DNA from: Pristionchus mayeri
Lineage: Eukaryota; Nematoda; Chromadorea; Rhabditida; Neodiplogasteridae
Assembly: GCA_036245805.1 (NCBI GenBank)
Contig: BTRK01000005.1
Location: 13,058,984 to 13,122,983, forward strand
DNA length: 64,000 nucleotides
Direction of reading: 5' to 3'
Positions 1 to 12,742 of the stretch are shown here, one piece after another. Position numbers and translations under genes: made by a program. Position 1 is the stretch's first letter. Every line of letters begins with the position of its first letter. The notes under the pieces were generated by a model that saw only the letters and a program-made list of their open reading frames with translations, was not told the origin of the DNA and searched no databases.

Positions 1-2546
1 CACATGCAAGCGCTGTTAGAAATGATGAAGTTGCTTAATCCATACTTTAGAGCAGCCGATAGGGGCTTGCTTGTTGTTCTGTCAAACGCTAAATTCGATG
101 CGGATGATGACGTAACCGAAATGCCTCCACTATGGTCAGTTCAAACGCAAATGGTATTTTTTTCCATTTAATACGCGTATCACGAGTCAGTGGATGAAAA
201 AGAGACCTATCGAGAACATTTTGAAAATATGTATTTCGTATTTGCCCCATATTATGGTGGGATAATACCCTGGAGTGAAGATTTCGAAAAATATAGGTCA
301 TTGGTCCCAGAGCCGGCTTTTTTGAAATTTTCCGGTTTTCAACCTGGCTATGCCGTACCTCTGCACCCAGACGAGCTACAGGGGTGGTTCTGGGCTCAAA
401 ATGATCAGAAAATTATTCTGAACAACTTTCTTGTTGAAAACGTTTCTGTGAAACGTGAACCTGACAAGTTGTATCCAAAAAAACCAATTCTGTATCAAAA
501 AACATCCATCACGGAGGAAACTTTCACGGGAATTTTTTTCCATAAAATGAAAGAATAATTCCCTATCTGTCTAGAAAAAATGTAAATTCAGGATTTGAAG
601 GTGGATCATATCGCGAAATTTTTAGTCAAAGTTGGTACTTTGACTACTAAACTGCAAAAATTGCTCCTGCTCGATTTCAATTGACTGCTCATTATGAACT
701 ATCGGTGGTTTTCGAGTTTTAGTCATTGGATGTTCACAATAGCCACTTGAAATGTGGAGATCGAATCAATTTGAAAAATCGATTTTCTCATTCTCGATTT
801 TGACCGTGTTTACGCGCAGCTAAAGTCCAAATGTAATAGCTATACCCGTGACGCCCTAACAAACATTTTAGCAAACCCCGACATGTACACAATTATGTTG
901 CAAAGGTACACCTAAAGCTTTCGACATTATACTTAAATGTGCTCAAAGATGCTCAAAATGAGAGAGCGTTAAATATCATTGATCATTTTTAACTAAAGTT
1001 GTGTAAATATTGACAAGTTTAACGTTGGAAAATTCTTATTGGGGTCATATAAATTAGATATCGTGGGATTTTACATTCTTTATTCAATTACAGAAAACAA
1101 ATAATTTTCATATTATTTGAATTTTGACTTCTTTCAAAATCGGTCGAATTGGTTAGTTTTCTGAATGATACGGCTGACATTCTCCTAAAAATAATTTTGC
1201 ACCTCATATAAGAATACTATCTTGATCAGGTGATTTTAAAATGAACAATCATATTTTACGCTCTCTGATTTTGAGCATGTTTGAGCACATTTCAGCAGAA
1301 TGTCGAAAGCTTTAGGTGTATCTTTGCAACATAATTGTGTACATGTCGGGGTTTACTAAAATGTTTGCTAGGGTGTCACGGGTATAGATATTACATTTGG
1401 ACTTTAGCTGCGCGTAAACTCGGTCAAAATCGAGAATGAGAAAATCGATTTTTCAAATTGATTCGATCTCCACATTTCAAGAGGATATTGTGAACATCCA
1501 ATGACTAAAACTCGAAAACCACCGATAATCAGTAGTCAATTGAAATCGAGCAGGAGCAATTTTTGTAGTTTAGTAGTCAAAGTACCAACTTTGACTAAAA
1601 ATTTCGTGATACGATCCACCTTCAAATTCTGAATTTACATTTTTCCTAGACAGATAGGGACTTATTCTTTCATTTTATGGAAACAAGTCCCCGTGAAAGT
1701 TTCCTCCGTGATGGATGTTTTTTGATACAGAATTTGGTTTTTTGGATACAACTTGTCAGGTTCACGTTTCACAGAAACGTTTTTAACATGAAAGTTGTTC
1801 AGAATAATTTTCTGATCATTTTGAGCCCAAAACCACCCCTGTAGCTCGTCTGGGTGCAGAGGTACGGCATAGCCAGGTTGAAAACCGAAAATTTCTAAAA
1901 GCCAGCTCTGGGACCAATGACCTATTTTTTTCGAAATCTTCACTCCAGGGTATTATCCCACCATAATATGGGGCAAATACGAAATACAAATTTTCAAAAT
2001 GTTCTCGCACTCCCCCACTGACTTGTGATACCCGTGTTAACCTTTGAATTGGAAGTAGAAGGTATGTTGACGTGAGCGTGTTGGGGTGATCTTCTTCTGG
2101 ATGTCCCCAATACCAGTTCAGTGAGGACTACTGTCTGAACTGACCCCCCTGAACTATACATTGAATATTACGTGTTCTTGGTGATATTCACCTTGTTCTT
2201 AGGAGCATAATGAACATGGCAACGAATTGAGCAAGATAGTTTTTCCATAATTGAAAGCTATGAATGTACCATTTCTTAGCAAGATACAACTGGAAAGTTG
2301 AGGTACGATTCAAAATACTCCGAAAAAACAGTAATACACATCTGGAATGCTCTAATCGATCGATACAAAACTCAGTAAGAAATTTCACTTGAATTTTTCA
2401 CAATTTTATGGTTCAGGTGGAATGTATTTGCGATTAACCTGAAGAACGATCCTGATGCAACTTGGGGCAACTCGAGTAAAAGTACAGACTGGAATAAGGC
2501 AGCAGAAAGAATCGTACAAGTTCGCTTTGCATTTGGAACTTACTAA
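1..2546 (+). CDS. 3' end of a VWA-like protein gene (partial, gene I)
   Basis: Two exons are visible. Exon 1-134 is open from the window edge and contains LLVVLSNAKFDADDDVTEMP, which resembles the beta-strand and loop pattern of von Willebrand factor A-like domains. The donor at 135 (GTCAGT) leaves two bases that join in frame to exon 2417-2546, which reads WNVFAINLKNDPD and ends VRFAFGTY then TAA. The 2.28-kb intron holds a complete foldback element (172-2036). A second possible donor at 153 (GTATTT) gives a premature stop, so I prefer 135. The gene begins upstream of the window, so its start, signal peptide and other domains are unseen. The VWA assignment rests on a short stretch and is tentative; that the exons are coding is more secure. 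Confidence 0.5.
172..2036. repeat. Foldback element FB1 with two ~0.83-kb inverted arms
   Basis: The arms 172-1000 and 1218-2036 are imperfect reverse complements centred near 1109, separated by about 218 bp. Both arms can be read as the same peptide fragment (FQPGYAVPLHPDELQGWFWA at about 343 on + and 1880 on -), which comes from the symmetry and is not evidence of a gene. It lies wholly inside the last intron of gene I. A diverged single-arm relative is at 40725-41150. Confidence 0.85.
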
Positions 2547-2628
2547 TCAATTATGTTAAACGATCACTAAAAGGTTGAAACGCGTTCTTTGTAAGAAAGA
2601 GAGAGGGGTGACACAATGCTTCAAAATG

Positions 2629-3508
2629 ATCGTATCGAACTGTAACTTGGAGGAGGTAATGTATATGAGTAGGGAACACTTCCACATAAAAAGTAGGTCA
2701 ATAGCTCAACTTTTTGACTTACCTACAAAAATCGAAGATACGGCCACATGTTATGTACCATTCGAAAGAGCACCGAAAGTTATGCATAAATCTAGCTTTT
2801 CATCGAGTTTCATGCAAATTGACGTCATCTGTGCATGAAAACCTAAATATTTTAAAGGTTTTTGACTTTTATCGATGTAAAGATGTTATTTCCTTTTTTT
2901 CAATTTTATGTCCAGTAGATGCGCCGTGAATTTTTACATATTATAAAAATTTTGAATTTAAGAAACTCGTTCCTCCTAGTGGTAATTTTATGCATGTTCT
3001 AACAAAAAATTGTAGAGTGGTTCGAATCCCACCCAAGGATAATTTTTGCAAAACACAATTTCTGCATGAAATAGGTTCGTAAAAAACTGCAAAAAAATAT
3101 CCTTGGAATGGATTCGAATCAAGAGCTGCAATTTTTTGTGAGAAAATGCATGTGCCGACAAGGAGGAAAGAGTTTCTTGAATTGAAAATTTGCTTCTTAT
3201 GTAAAAATTCACGGCGCATCTACTGGTCATGAAATTGGAAATATGAAATGGCATCTTTGTATCGATACAAATCAAAAACCTTAAAAATATTGACGATTTC
3301 ATGCACAGAGGACGTAAATTTGCATGAAACTCGATGAAAAGCGAGATTTATGGATAACTTTTGATGCTCTTTCGAATGGAATATAACAAGTGGCCGTATT
3401 TTTGAGTTTTGTAGGTAGGTCAAAAAGTTGAGCTATTGACCTACGTTTTATGTGGATGTGTTCCTTACTCATATACATTAGCTCCTCCAAGTTTCAGCTC
3501 GATTCGAA
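2629..3508. repeat. Foldback element FB2 with tRNA B-box-like core
   Basis: A nearly continuous imperfect palindrome centred at about 3068; for example 2661-2670 pairs with 3467-3476. Close to the centre, 3019-3029 reads GGTTCGAATCC, an exact match to the pol III B-box consensus, flanked by GTGG and CCAC that could form a T-arm-like stem. The other arm has a degenerate copy. The 16-mer ACCATTCGAAAGAGCA (2757-2772) also occurs in foldback FB3 at 44834-44849, so the two families are related. It lies between gene I and gene J. Confidence 0.8.
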
Positions 3509-3698
3509 ATATGCATACCATCGAGGTAATTGCAGAATGCTCCATTCGAAATATCAATTTATAGAGACTTGACTCATTCAACGGTCTTTTCTTTGTCGAA
3601 TGTTGTTGGATTGGATTAAAAATGGGGTGCTGGAGAATTTCCGATTAATACAGGTATTCCTTCTTGTTATTCAATGATAACAATACAAATAAAACAAA

Positions 3699-6600
3699 AT
3701 GACAAAAAATATAAATAGTCCAGGTTTCACAGCTCTCAACAGTCGAATTATTTACACTCCAAACTGTTATGTTCCTCGCACGGACGAAGACTACAAGGTA
3801 AAAAATTGAATATTGTTGATTAAAACAAGGATGTCATATTGTGATTAATCTCCAGAAGAAGAATTTCCCAAATAACTATGACGGAATTTATCATGAACGG
3901 TTTGCATTTCTCACAGATATGGGTAAGTGCTAAAATTATGTTTTTTTTACAATACATATTTTGGTTTAGATATATCAGAGGAATTCTGATAGAACCGAGA
4001 TACGTCCGTACAAGGAAAACCTAACCTATGCTGAAAATTTGACCCTAGGGGTACTTTTTCAGGTAGATCACGAAAATCGACTTTAGGAAGCCGTATATTT
4101 GACCCCTCACTCACTGCGGCGCGCCTCAACGACGAGGTCGGTTTTTCTAACTTTTTAACGGCTCATCCAAAAATATATAGAAATTCTGAAAGATCTCGAC
4201 GAGGTAAGCATTTTTCTTGTTGGAAGTTAAAGGCTAGCTCTTCTGTGGAAGAAGTTATGTCTATTTAAATTTTTAAAAAAAATGCCGCCCTGGACAAGTG
4301 ATGCCAGATAACAATCCAATTTCGTTTTCATTCGATTTCGCGTGCAATTTTACCCCTACAGGCAAAGTTATATGGAAATCGAAGGGGACGTATTCAACGA
4401 AATTTTCAAAAGATTGTCTTGTGTTTGAATGATTTTAGTCGAAAAGGGCGATTTTTATCGCCTAATTGTTGTAGATCGACGTCTGATGAACTTTAATGTG
4501 AAAATTCGGTTTCTACGAGTAAAAATACACCTGAAAATATATATCTGGTGGAATTCTGTGACATCATTTTTTTCGACCGAAATTGCCACCAAAAACTCCT
4601 GAATTTTGAGATTTTGAGGTCGAAAAAATTGGTCACAGAATTTCACGAGATATATATTTGCAGGTGTATTTTTACTCGTAGAAACCGAATTTTCACATTA
4701 AAGTTCATCAGACGTCGATCTAAAACAGTTAGGCGATAAAAATCGCCCTTTTCGACTAAAATCATTCAACCCTGAGACAATCTTTTTTTTTAAATTTCAT
4801 TGAATACGTCCCCTTCGATTTCCATATAACTTTGCTTGTAGGGGTAAAATTGCATGCGGAATCGAATGCAAATGAAATTGGATTGTTGGCAACACTTGTC
4901 CAGGACGGAAATTTTTATAATTTAAATAGGCATAACTTTTTTTACAAAAGAGCTAGCCCTTAACTTCCAACAGGAAAAATGATTACCTCGTCGAGATCTG
5001 TCAGAATTACTATATACTCTGGGTTTTGGATGAGCCGTTAAAAAGTTAGAAAACCCGATCTCGTCGTTGAGGCGCACCGCAGGGAGTGAGGGGTCAAAGA
5101 TACGGCTTCCCAATGTCGATTTTCGTGATATACCTGAAAAAGTACCCATAGGGTCAAATTTTCAGCATATATTTAGGTTTTCCTTGTACGGACACTACAG
5201 GGAGTTTCTCAATTTTATCAGATGTCCTGTGATATTAGGTTGGAACATAAGTTTTGTCCGATTTCGTGAACGACGTTTGAGCTCGCGTAAAATTCTCATC
5301 TCAAATCGCATTGAGCTAACTCAGTAGCGTAATTTGGTGGAAGACTTGAACATTCCCTACATATGTTCAGATCAAATAAGCGACTCAGGGTATACGAGAA
5401 ATTGATGATTGTCATCAAATCAAGTTTCGGATTGTTTTTTAAAAAGTGTTTGGATCACCATTTTGCAGAAGAGAAAAATCGTGGGGCAACTTCACACATA
5501 TTATTGAGAAGGCCATGTCTAGTACTTTCTAAGCCTAAGTTGAATGGTGGGGTTAATCCACCCCCTTCCCCGAACTACATGAGGAACTAAGAGGAAGATG
5601 GAGTGATGGAGCTGTTCAATCGATTAGTGTTCCTGCCTCGCTAATCAAACTGACAGTTCTTAGAATATGGACGATATAGTGCACTAATATTGTGTCATTC
5701 ACACATTAGAAAAGTATAGCTGAACTGATCTTCATCTTTCTCGAAATTGTGATTTTTCAAAAACATATTATCCTTGCGAAACATGCAAAATTTCGACTTT
5801 TGGTGTCCAGGTTAGGATTACTTCTCTGCCAAAAGTACCTATCACCCAACTTACCCAAGCACAATGTAATAGGGTAGGGTCAGCTTCAGCATGTTATCAC
5901 AAAATAACGAACTGATCAACTGTATGTGAGACAGGAACTGGTAAAATATGTCAATTTTAATATTGCATTTGGGGCATCAATTTTTAAATTAATTTTGGCT
6001 TGTGACAGGAGGATCGCACAATTAACAAAAATAATGTGCTGAACAGGGCCGGATCTATACCTTTTCAGTATGTTTTAATCTCTAAGTCTAACTATTTGAA
6101 TGCACGGTGGGTAAATTCATCTGGGGTCATGTCCATGATATCAGTATTGACCAATTGGTGCATTTTTCAAGTTGGCCTTTCGTGTTAGAATTCATTTTAA
6201 GTTGCTGCTGTAATACACGATCATGGTACTTTCCAAAAATATAAAACGGTTAGCACTATCTCTCAGACCTTTAGATTGGAACTCGGAAAAATTAACAGCC
6301 CCGTTACCTGTTACGGTGACATTTGCCTCGCACTGCGACCACAATCCCGATGCTATAGAGCTGTACAAATGCGCGCTATACAGAGTGTTGAATCACTTAT
6401 TGTGTGAGAGCAACCATTTGAAAATCGATAGAGAAGTAATGATATTGAATGTAAGATAACCAAAATATTGAAATCGGACAGAACTTTTGTTCCAATCTGA
6501 TATGAATCTGTATGGCATGCCGATGCGTTGCGTGAGAGATCTGTATTTTCTTATCAAACCATAATATCTTAAATTGCGGGTTACCCCGTTGTTATTGGTG

Positions 6601-7432
6601 CGTGGGGGTCATGGATTAAGGAAGGTTCCCCTCAAGTAAAGTGGTTATATTGGTTTGCCAATTGGACAAGGATTAATTGTCTCACAAACAGTGTGAGAAA
6701 CTAATATTAAAATGCAATTAGGCAAAATATTTACTCACATCATTTGCAAAACGATTTCAAGGATATGAGGGGAGGATATGAGCTCGTTATGCTCCCCCTA
6801 CTCTTATTGCACAATTAGGGATGACAAAGGAAAGATTTTTTCGAGTTTTTTATTCCGAAAATCGATCACAACATGTTAATCTGTTAGGAAACTTATGGAA
6901 GAGTTGATTCCAATCGATTCCAAATTTATTCAGGTTTATATCCAAATTTATATCGTTTTTCCATACCTATAATTCCAAAAATGTTTACATCCTTCCGACT
7001 TATTGAAAAATCCTTCCGGAAGGATTGGTTTTTTTCGCGAATTTTCGATTTTCGAATTTTGCATTCTAATTACAATTGATACCCTAATTGCTAATTTCAA
7101 TATGAGGGTATACGTATCACGAACACTTTTCCATCAAAATCACGATGTTGTTTATTAGTTTAATTATAAAAGTCGATTTTTGATTTTTCTCATCATTTGT
7201 CATCCCTATTCACAATCCGAGTTGAGGGGGACGTGACGAGCTCGTTACTTCCCCTCGTATTGCCAGCTCTTTTAAGCCGCATACATTGAACCACATATTG
7301 TCAATCTTTTCAGTCAACTGTGCATCACAAGGGGAGAGTTTCCGGAGAAGAAATATCAACGGGGATGATAAATATTCACATTTTGTTATATTCTGCCGTT
7401 CGAATACAGTCCGAATACACGTACGTGATTAA
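3699..7432 (+). CDS. Small unrecognised gene J, three exons
   Basis: Proposed exons are 3699-3797, 3856-3922 and 7314-7432, all with GT-AG junctions in compatible phase; the frame closes at TAA 7430-7432. The product would be about 94 residues with IIYTPNCYVPRTDEDYK early, then NYDGIYHERFAFLTDM, then VNCASQGESFRRRNING and FVIFCRSN near the end. The second intron is 3.4 kb and has been filled by foldback FB4, a mariner-type element and a small foldback. No signal peptide is obvious at the chosen ATG, and upstream exons may exist, so the start is uncertain. I do not recognise the family. Splice phase and absence of internal stops support coding; expression evidence is lacking. Confidence 0.45.
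3970..5230. repeat. Foldback element FB4
   Basis: Imperfect palindrome centred at about 4598; 4006-4015 pairs with 5182-5191. The reading frames on each arm (3947-4129 on - and 5067-5327 on +) mirror each other because of this symmetry. It lies in the large intron of gene J. A diverged fragment of the same family is at 27130-27290. Confidence 0.85.
5235..6500. mobile_element. Mariner-type element without intact transposase
   Basis: Terminal inverted repeats begin TTAGGTTGGAACATAAGTTT on the left, and the reverse complement of the right end is the same with a few mismatches (CAGATTGGAACAAAAGTTC). TA dinucleotides flank both ends (5233-5234 and 6501-6502), the target duplication expected of Tc1/mariner elements. 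The length of 1266 bp is the usual mariner length, but no transposase motifs are readable, so it is either a decayed copy or a non-autonomous derivative. It begins directly at the right end of FB4. Confidence 0.75.
6818..7206. repeat. Small foldback/MITE with TA flanks
   Basis: Ends GGGATGACAAA and TTTGTCATCCC are inverted repeats flanked by TA (6816-6817 and 7207-7208). Interior sequence is AT-rich and partly self-complementary. The DNA on either side (GAGCTCGTTA followed by C-rich sequence and ATTGC) is repeated in direct orientation, hinting at a local duplication around the insertion. No coding potential. Confidence 0.6.
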
Positions 7433-7640
7433 TGAATCTGACCCGAACCAGAACAGTCATATCATCTACACTCCACGTAATTTCGGAAGCGATATCGTCG
7501 ACCGTGACGACATTACAGAAACACATTTATTGTACATCTTACGGGGGCGGACAAAAGAGCAACGGTTCACCGTTCGCAGGAGAGTCAAATTAGGAATTTG
7601 AGAGTTGTTGCATTGTTACTAGTATGTGCTGCCCGTTCTG

Positions 7641-8938
7641 TTTAGCACAGGTCTTCTGAGAGATTGCATGCAATTGAGACCCCCTTTTACAAACTGTTCA
7701 AAATGCTTCAATCTGAACCCCAGTTTGGTGATTGATGTATCTGAGGCCTGGTCACATTCAGTAAAATTTTTGGAGCCGTGAATTGAAAATTGCCTAAAAA
7801 CCGGTTCTCACCATTTTGAAAATTCAAGTAAATGAGTCGCTAAAATAATTAAAATGATCCACTCGTCGAGTAGAATAACTTTGTTGTTAAAGAGAAATTG
7901 AAAGAAACACAAATTAATGGCGCAAATCCAAAAAGTTTGTATTTTGGGATGAGAAAAATCGAGAAAAAATTTCCGAGAAAAAAGTTCCTGAAACAAAATA
8001 TCATTACTACCTAAGAGATTATTACGCATTCTAATTCTACGACCTTTTTTACACCGGGGAAAATTAATTCCAAAAAAATCGCGATCGTAATATCGCGCTT
8101 TTTTTCGCCGAGAGCATGTCCGATCTCGTGTTTTTTTTCAAGAACGAAAATTTTACTTTCTATTTTTTGTGTCGAAATCGCTCAGATATATCTTTTCTTT
8201 CAATTGTCGATACTTACCTACCTTAATGTGCCAATTCCCGTCGAAAAAACCGGAGATTTCAACATTTTCAAAAATCACGTTTTTCAACAATTTTATGCAG
8301 CAAAACATGATTTTTGAAAATATTGAAATCTCCGGTTTTTTCGATGGGAATTGGCATATAAGTAAGTATAAGTAAGTAAGTATCGAAAATTGAAAGAAAA
8401 GATATATCTGAGCGATTTCGACACAACAAATAGAAAGTGAAATTTTCGATATTGAGTAAAAACACGAGATCGGACATGCTCTCGGCGAAATAAAGCGCGA
8501 TATTACGATCGCGATTTTTTTGGAAGTAATTTTCCCCGGGGTATAAGGTCGTAGAATTCGAATGTGTAATAATCTCTTAGGTAGAATGATATTTTGTTTC
8601 AGGAACTGAATTTTTCTCTATTTTTCTCATCAAATTTTTTTGGATTTTCGCCATTAACTTGTGTTTCTTTTAATTTCTCTTTAACAACAAAGTTATTCTA
8701 CTCGACGAGTGGATCATTTTAGTTTTTTTTAGCGACATTTACTCAACTCTGAAGGGAGATATGAATTTTTGAATTTTCAAAATGGTGAGAGTCGGTTTTT
8801 TCAAGTTACGGCTCCAAAACCTTTTCTGAATGTTACCAGGCCTCAGATACATCAATCACCAAACTGGGGTTCAGATTGAAGCATTTTGAACAGTTTGTAA
8901 AATGGCACCTGCGATCTCTCAGAAGACCTGTGTTAGAT
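7641..8938. repeat. Foldback element FB5
   Basis: Imperfect palindrome centred at 8289.5; GTCTTCTGAG at 7651-7660 pairs with 8919-8928, and the arms meet with almost no spacer. Open frames on both strands are mirror images of each other and are not genes. It directly abuts foldback FB6 on the right. Confidence 0.85.
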
Positions 8939-8945
8939 CCTTAAC

Positions 8946-10441
8946 TTATCACGGATCTCCTGTAAAAATGCAGGAACCGAAGCGACAAAAAAATATTTTG
9001 TGTCACGGATTTCGCTGAAACCAGTAGGGCTGACCAAAGTGAGGGCGAGGATAACGCCTATCCACTTCATTTCTCGAAATTTGCATGTTGAGCGAAGTTA
9101 TGACCTACCGCGTTGAAAGACCATATCACGGTCGGTTTTTGATCTACAGGGACCGCATTTTTTCCATTCGAAGCGCATTCTTCTCATCTACAATAAGTTC
9201 TGTTACGCTCCGTGCAGAAATGACGTCTTCATATAGTTTCATGCGAAAAACTGTTTTGGCCGTCACAATATGCAAATTTTCGGCCTTTTTCGATGCGAAC
9301 TGTACGATTTTTATTTTTGATTCGGATTCCCCACCCCAGAATTGAGGTACGTATATAGTTCGTTAGTGGTAATGCGGGGCTGATCATACCGGTACTCAGT
9401 GGGCAGTTTCTGGACTTGGTGCCAATTTTGAATAAAACACCATTCGATGTGTATTTCGCTTCCGAGTTATGCAAATGGGCAAAGTAAGACTATTACTGGA
9501 TATCTCTCGAGTTGTTCTTCAAAAATCACTTAGGGGCCCAAGACGTCAAAATTAGCCGTTTTCGAGATATGGCGATAACCGAATTTAAAGAATCACAGTG
9601 TTTCATCGAAAAATTAAGACAAGTCCTGAATCTTCCTACTGAGTAGACATAGGTACATCCCGTTGTTTCAACCAACGAAATATGCGTACACGTCAATTCG
9701 GAGATGAGGAATCCGAATCAAACATAAAAATCGTACAGTCACGGATTATTAGTCGTATGAGATCATTCTTCTTCCCATTTTGGTCTCTATTGAAGACGGG
9801 TTTACGCCATATCTCGAAAACGGCCAATTTTGACGTATTGGGCCGCTTAGTGATTGTTGAAGAACTACTCGAGAGCTATCCAGTAATAGTCGTACTTTGC
9901 CCATTTGCATAACTCCGAAGTAAGATACACATCGAATGGTGTTTTATTCAAAATTGGCACCAAGTCCAGAAACTGCCTATTAGTACCGGTATGATCAGCC
10001 CCGCATTATCACTAACGAACTATGTACATACCTCAATTCTGGGGTGGGGAATCCGAATCAAAAATAAAAATCGTACAGATCGCCTCGGAAAAGGTCGAAA
10101 ACTTGCATATTGTGACGGCCAAAACAGTTTGTCGCATGAAACTATATGAAGAAGTTATTTCTGCACTGAGCGTAAGAGAACTTATTTGTAGATGAGTAGA
10201 GTACGCGTCAAATGGAAAAAAAATGCGGTCCCGGTAGGTCAAAAACCGACCGTGATACGGTCGTCCAACGGGGGTCATAACTTCGCTCAACATGCAAATT
10301 TCGAGAAATGAAGCGGATAGGCGTTCTCAACGCCCTCACTTTGGTAAGTCCTACTGGTTGCAGCGAAATCCGTGACACAAAATATTTTTTTGTCGCAAGC
10401 GGGCCTACTTTTCCTGCATTTTTAAAGGAGATCCGTGTTAT
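8946..10441. repeat. Foldback element FB6 with ~0.2-kb spacer
   Basis: Arms about 8946-9580 and 9800-10441 are imperfect reverse complements; 9001-9017 pairs with 10361-10377. The spacer contains a third copy of the GGAATCCGAATCAAA segment, so the middle has been rearranged. No convincing protein-coding gene. Confidence 0.85.
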
Positions 10442-10651
10442 GCGATCATGAGTTTCACTCCCCATACGCTCATGGTAATTTACACGCATTTGACTTATCT
10501 CCTGGTTTACTAGCGTAAGATTACAAAACTCCAGATAAGTTCAAGCTCGACTTTCGTCTAAACTACATCCAACCCAACCCCACAAAGTTTGAAGCACACA
10601 ATGGGTGAGGCTGCTCTTCCAACTTGTATCAATACAAATTTCAGTGAAATA

Positions 10652-11476
10652 TTGGGTTGTCCCATAATTCGTGTCGCCATTTTTTAAAAATAATATTTCG
10701 CTTGAACAAGGAAAGTATTTGAGTTGTTGTATGATGCATTAGATACAGTAGCCAGCACTCTACATTTTAGGTGCATCAGCGAGTAAAGACATTGCCGTGG
10801 AGGGGGAATTAGACGATTGCGAAATTTTTGCTAATTTTTCGATGACTTTAAATTGAAAAAAATCCACTTTAATTCACAGATAAAAATAAGTGTGCAGTGA
10901 ATAGTTACTCTCTAGGGGCAAAAAAGATTATTTGGCACAATTCCTGTCTCCCAAAATGCTTTGCGGGGTCACTACAAAACCCACAATTTTCAACGTGGTT
11001 TTAAAAATTCAGCGGATTTTCTTTCCGGAACGGTATGGAATCGTTTACAAATAATTGTATTTGAATTATCATAGCCAAATAAGCTAAGTTGGAGCATTGG
11101 AAATACTAAAATCATGAAATCGACCCTTTTGAAACTCCCCTCCGTTGACATATTGTGAAATATTTCAGCAATAGTTTCAGAAAACTATGATTTAGAAGCA
11201 TTAATGTGAAGTGTCATGCATTACCCTTCCACCCTTAGTGCTAGGGATTTTAAACGTAACTCGTAAAATAACTATAAATTTTTGAAAAAAAAGGTTGTAA
11301 ATTCCATATTTTCACTTATTGAATCATCATTAGGCAATGTAAGCTGGAGATTAGTGTGCGATAAATTACGTAACATGAGTCTTCCATTAAATACATCATG
11401 ATGTAATGAAGGCGTTTGATTTTTTACGAGAAATTAAATGTGGAATAAAAACGACACGAATTATGGGACAACCCAA
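10652..11476. mobile_element. Non-autonomous mariner-like MITE (825 bp)
   Basis: Terminal inverted repeat begins TTGGGTTGTCCCATAATTCG and recurs in reverse complement at the right end. TA duplications are at 10650-10651 and 11477-11478. No transposase frame. Internal segments (for example around TTTTCAACGTG and a TCATCATTAGGCAATG-like block) are shared with the MITE at 28285-28861, so the two are diverged relatives. Confidence 0.85.
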
Positions 11477-11580
11477 TATGTATCACACATACACTTTCCC
11501 GGAGACACATTGTTAATATATTGTGTAGCGGGTTAATTAATGTATGATACAAATATTGCATGATGACATTATGTATGCAG

Positions 11581-12170
11581 ATACCGTCAAGTGGGAGTAT
11601 TCAGTTCCATTTACCGAAATTTTCAGAAATTTTCGGCAAAAATCACTAAGGTCTGGCAAACCCTAGAGAGTTGATGCATTTCCGCATTCTTTGGAATTTG
11701 AATGATTCGAAGTAGACTGTAACTGGCAAAATCCAAAGAAAAAATGAAATCATCCTCTAAAGTGCTGAAATCGACGAGATGCTTTGAAGGGAGTGCACTG
11801 GTGCATTTTCTAAATTGCATGAAATCTTGGCCTATTGAGAATTTTATTTCATTTCCATGAACTATCATCATCTCATGATACGAAAATACGATTCCAAGCC
11901 ATCTGGATTGGCAATTACGCCAGAGTTGCCGATTACGGCAATTGAGAATTTGTACCAGTGCACCCCTTCAAAGCATATCGTCGATTTCAGCACTTTAGAG
12001 GATGATTTTGTTTTTTCTTTGGTTTGTTCCAGTTACAGTCTACGCTGAAGCATTCAAATATCAAAGGAAATTCGTCAACTCTCATGGATTTGCCAGACCA
12101 TACTGCTGATTTTTACCGAAAAGTTTGGAAAATTTCGTTAATTGAACGGATTACTCCCACTTGACGGTAT
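11581..12170. repeat. Foldback element FB7 (590 bp)
   Basis: Begins ATACCGTCAAGTGGGAG and ends with its exact reverse complement. The whole sequence is an imperfect palindrome centred near 11876. TA is present at both outer ends, compatible with a TA-targeting DNA transposon origin. Mirror-image open frames on the two strands are artefacts. Confidence 0.85.
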
Positions 12171-12742
12171 TTTGAATAAAAAAAATATTTAACGAGTTAA
12201 CTTTTAACTTTTCTTTAACGTTTCTTCAAATATTATTCAGTATGCTTTGCATTCTAGACATGCTAATAAATTTGACATCATTTTGATCTTGAAGATTCGC
12301 AGCGTTTGCACGACTAACGTTATTGAAATTATCACATCAAGTGCATTGGCTCAGCGTAGATATATCGTATTCTCACTGCGTCATTACTAGTCCAGTTCAG
12401 CAATGTGAGCATCACATGGCAAATGGAAAGCTGATTTAGTTGTACCCCTCAACTTTTTCCACAAACAAAGAAAAATGGTTGAGCGAAATTCGAAATGGGA
12501 GATGCAGAGAGATAGAAGATCAGGGGACATCGTGAGCTTCTTCTACAACCTTTCTTTCCATTTTTCGCCCAGTGGAGTAAATTCAAAAAGGGAAATGGGA
12601 AGCAAGGGGAGATCGGGGTACATTCGTCGCTGATGTATAGATGTATTTTTTTTTGCAATATCTCGTAACAATACAATCAATTCTACAGGGTATACAATGA
12701 ATTGTGTTTGACAAAGATCAGCTATATCGCTGCTAATTCACA
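12171..12742. other. Intergenic, nothing recognised
   Basis: AT-rich sequence upstream of the EF-hand gene. Open frames here lack start context and splice partners. I see no repeat with a partner in the window and no clear TATA box. Confidence 0.4.

Noticed and set aside
190..558. 122-codon open frame with a mirror partner at 1662-1943
   Set aside because: Both frames result from the inverted-repeat symmetry of FB1; no start context, splice partner or third conserved copy in frame.
3010..3045. tRNA gene suggested by GGTTCGAATCCCACC
   Set aside because: Only a T-arm-like segment and B-box are present; no matching acceptor stem, D-arm or anticodon arm could be built around it.
5363..5590. Transposase of the element at 5235-6500
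   Set aside because: The frame lacks mariner HTH and Asp-triad motifs.
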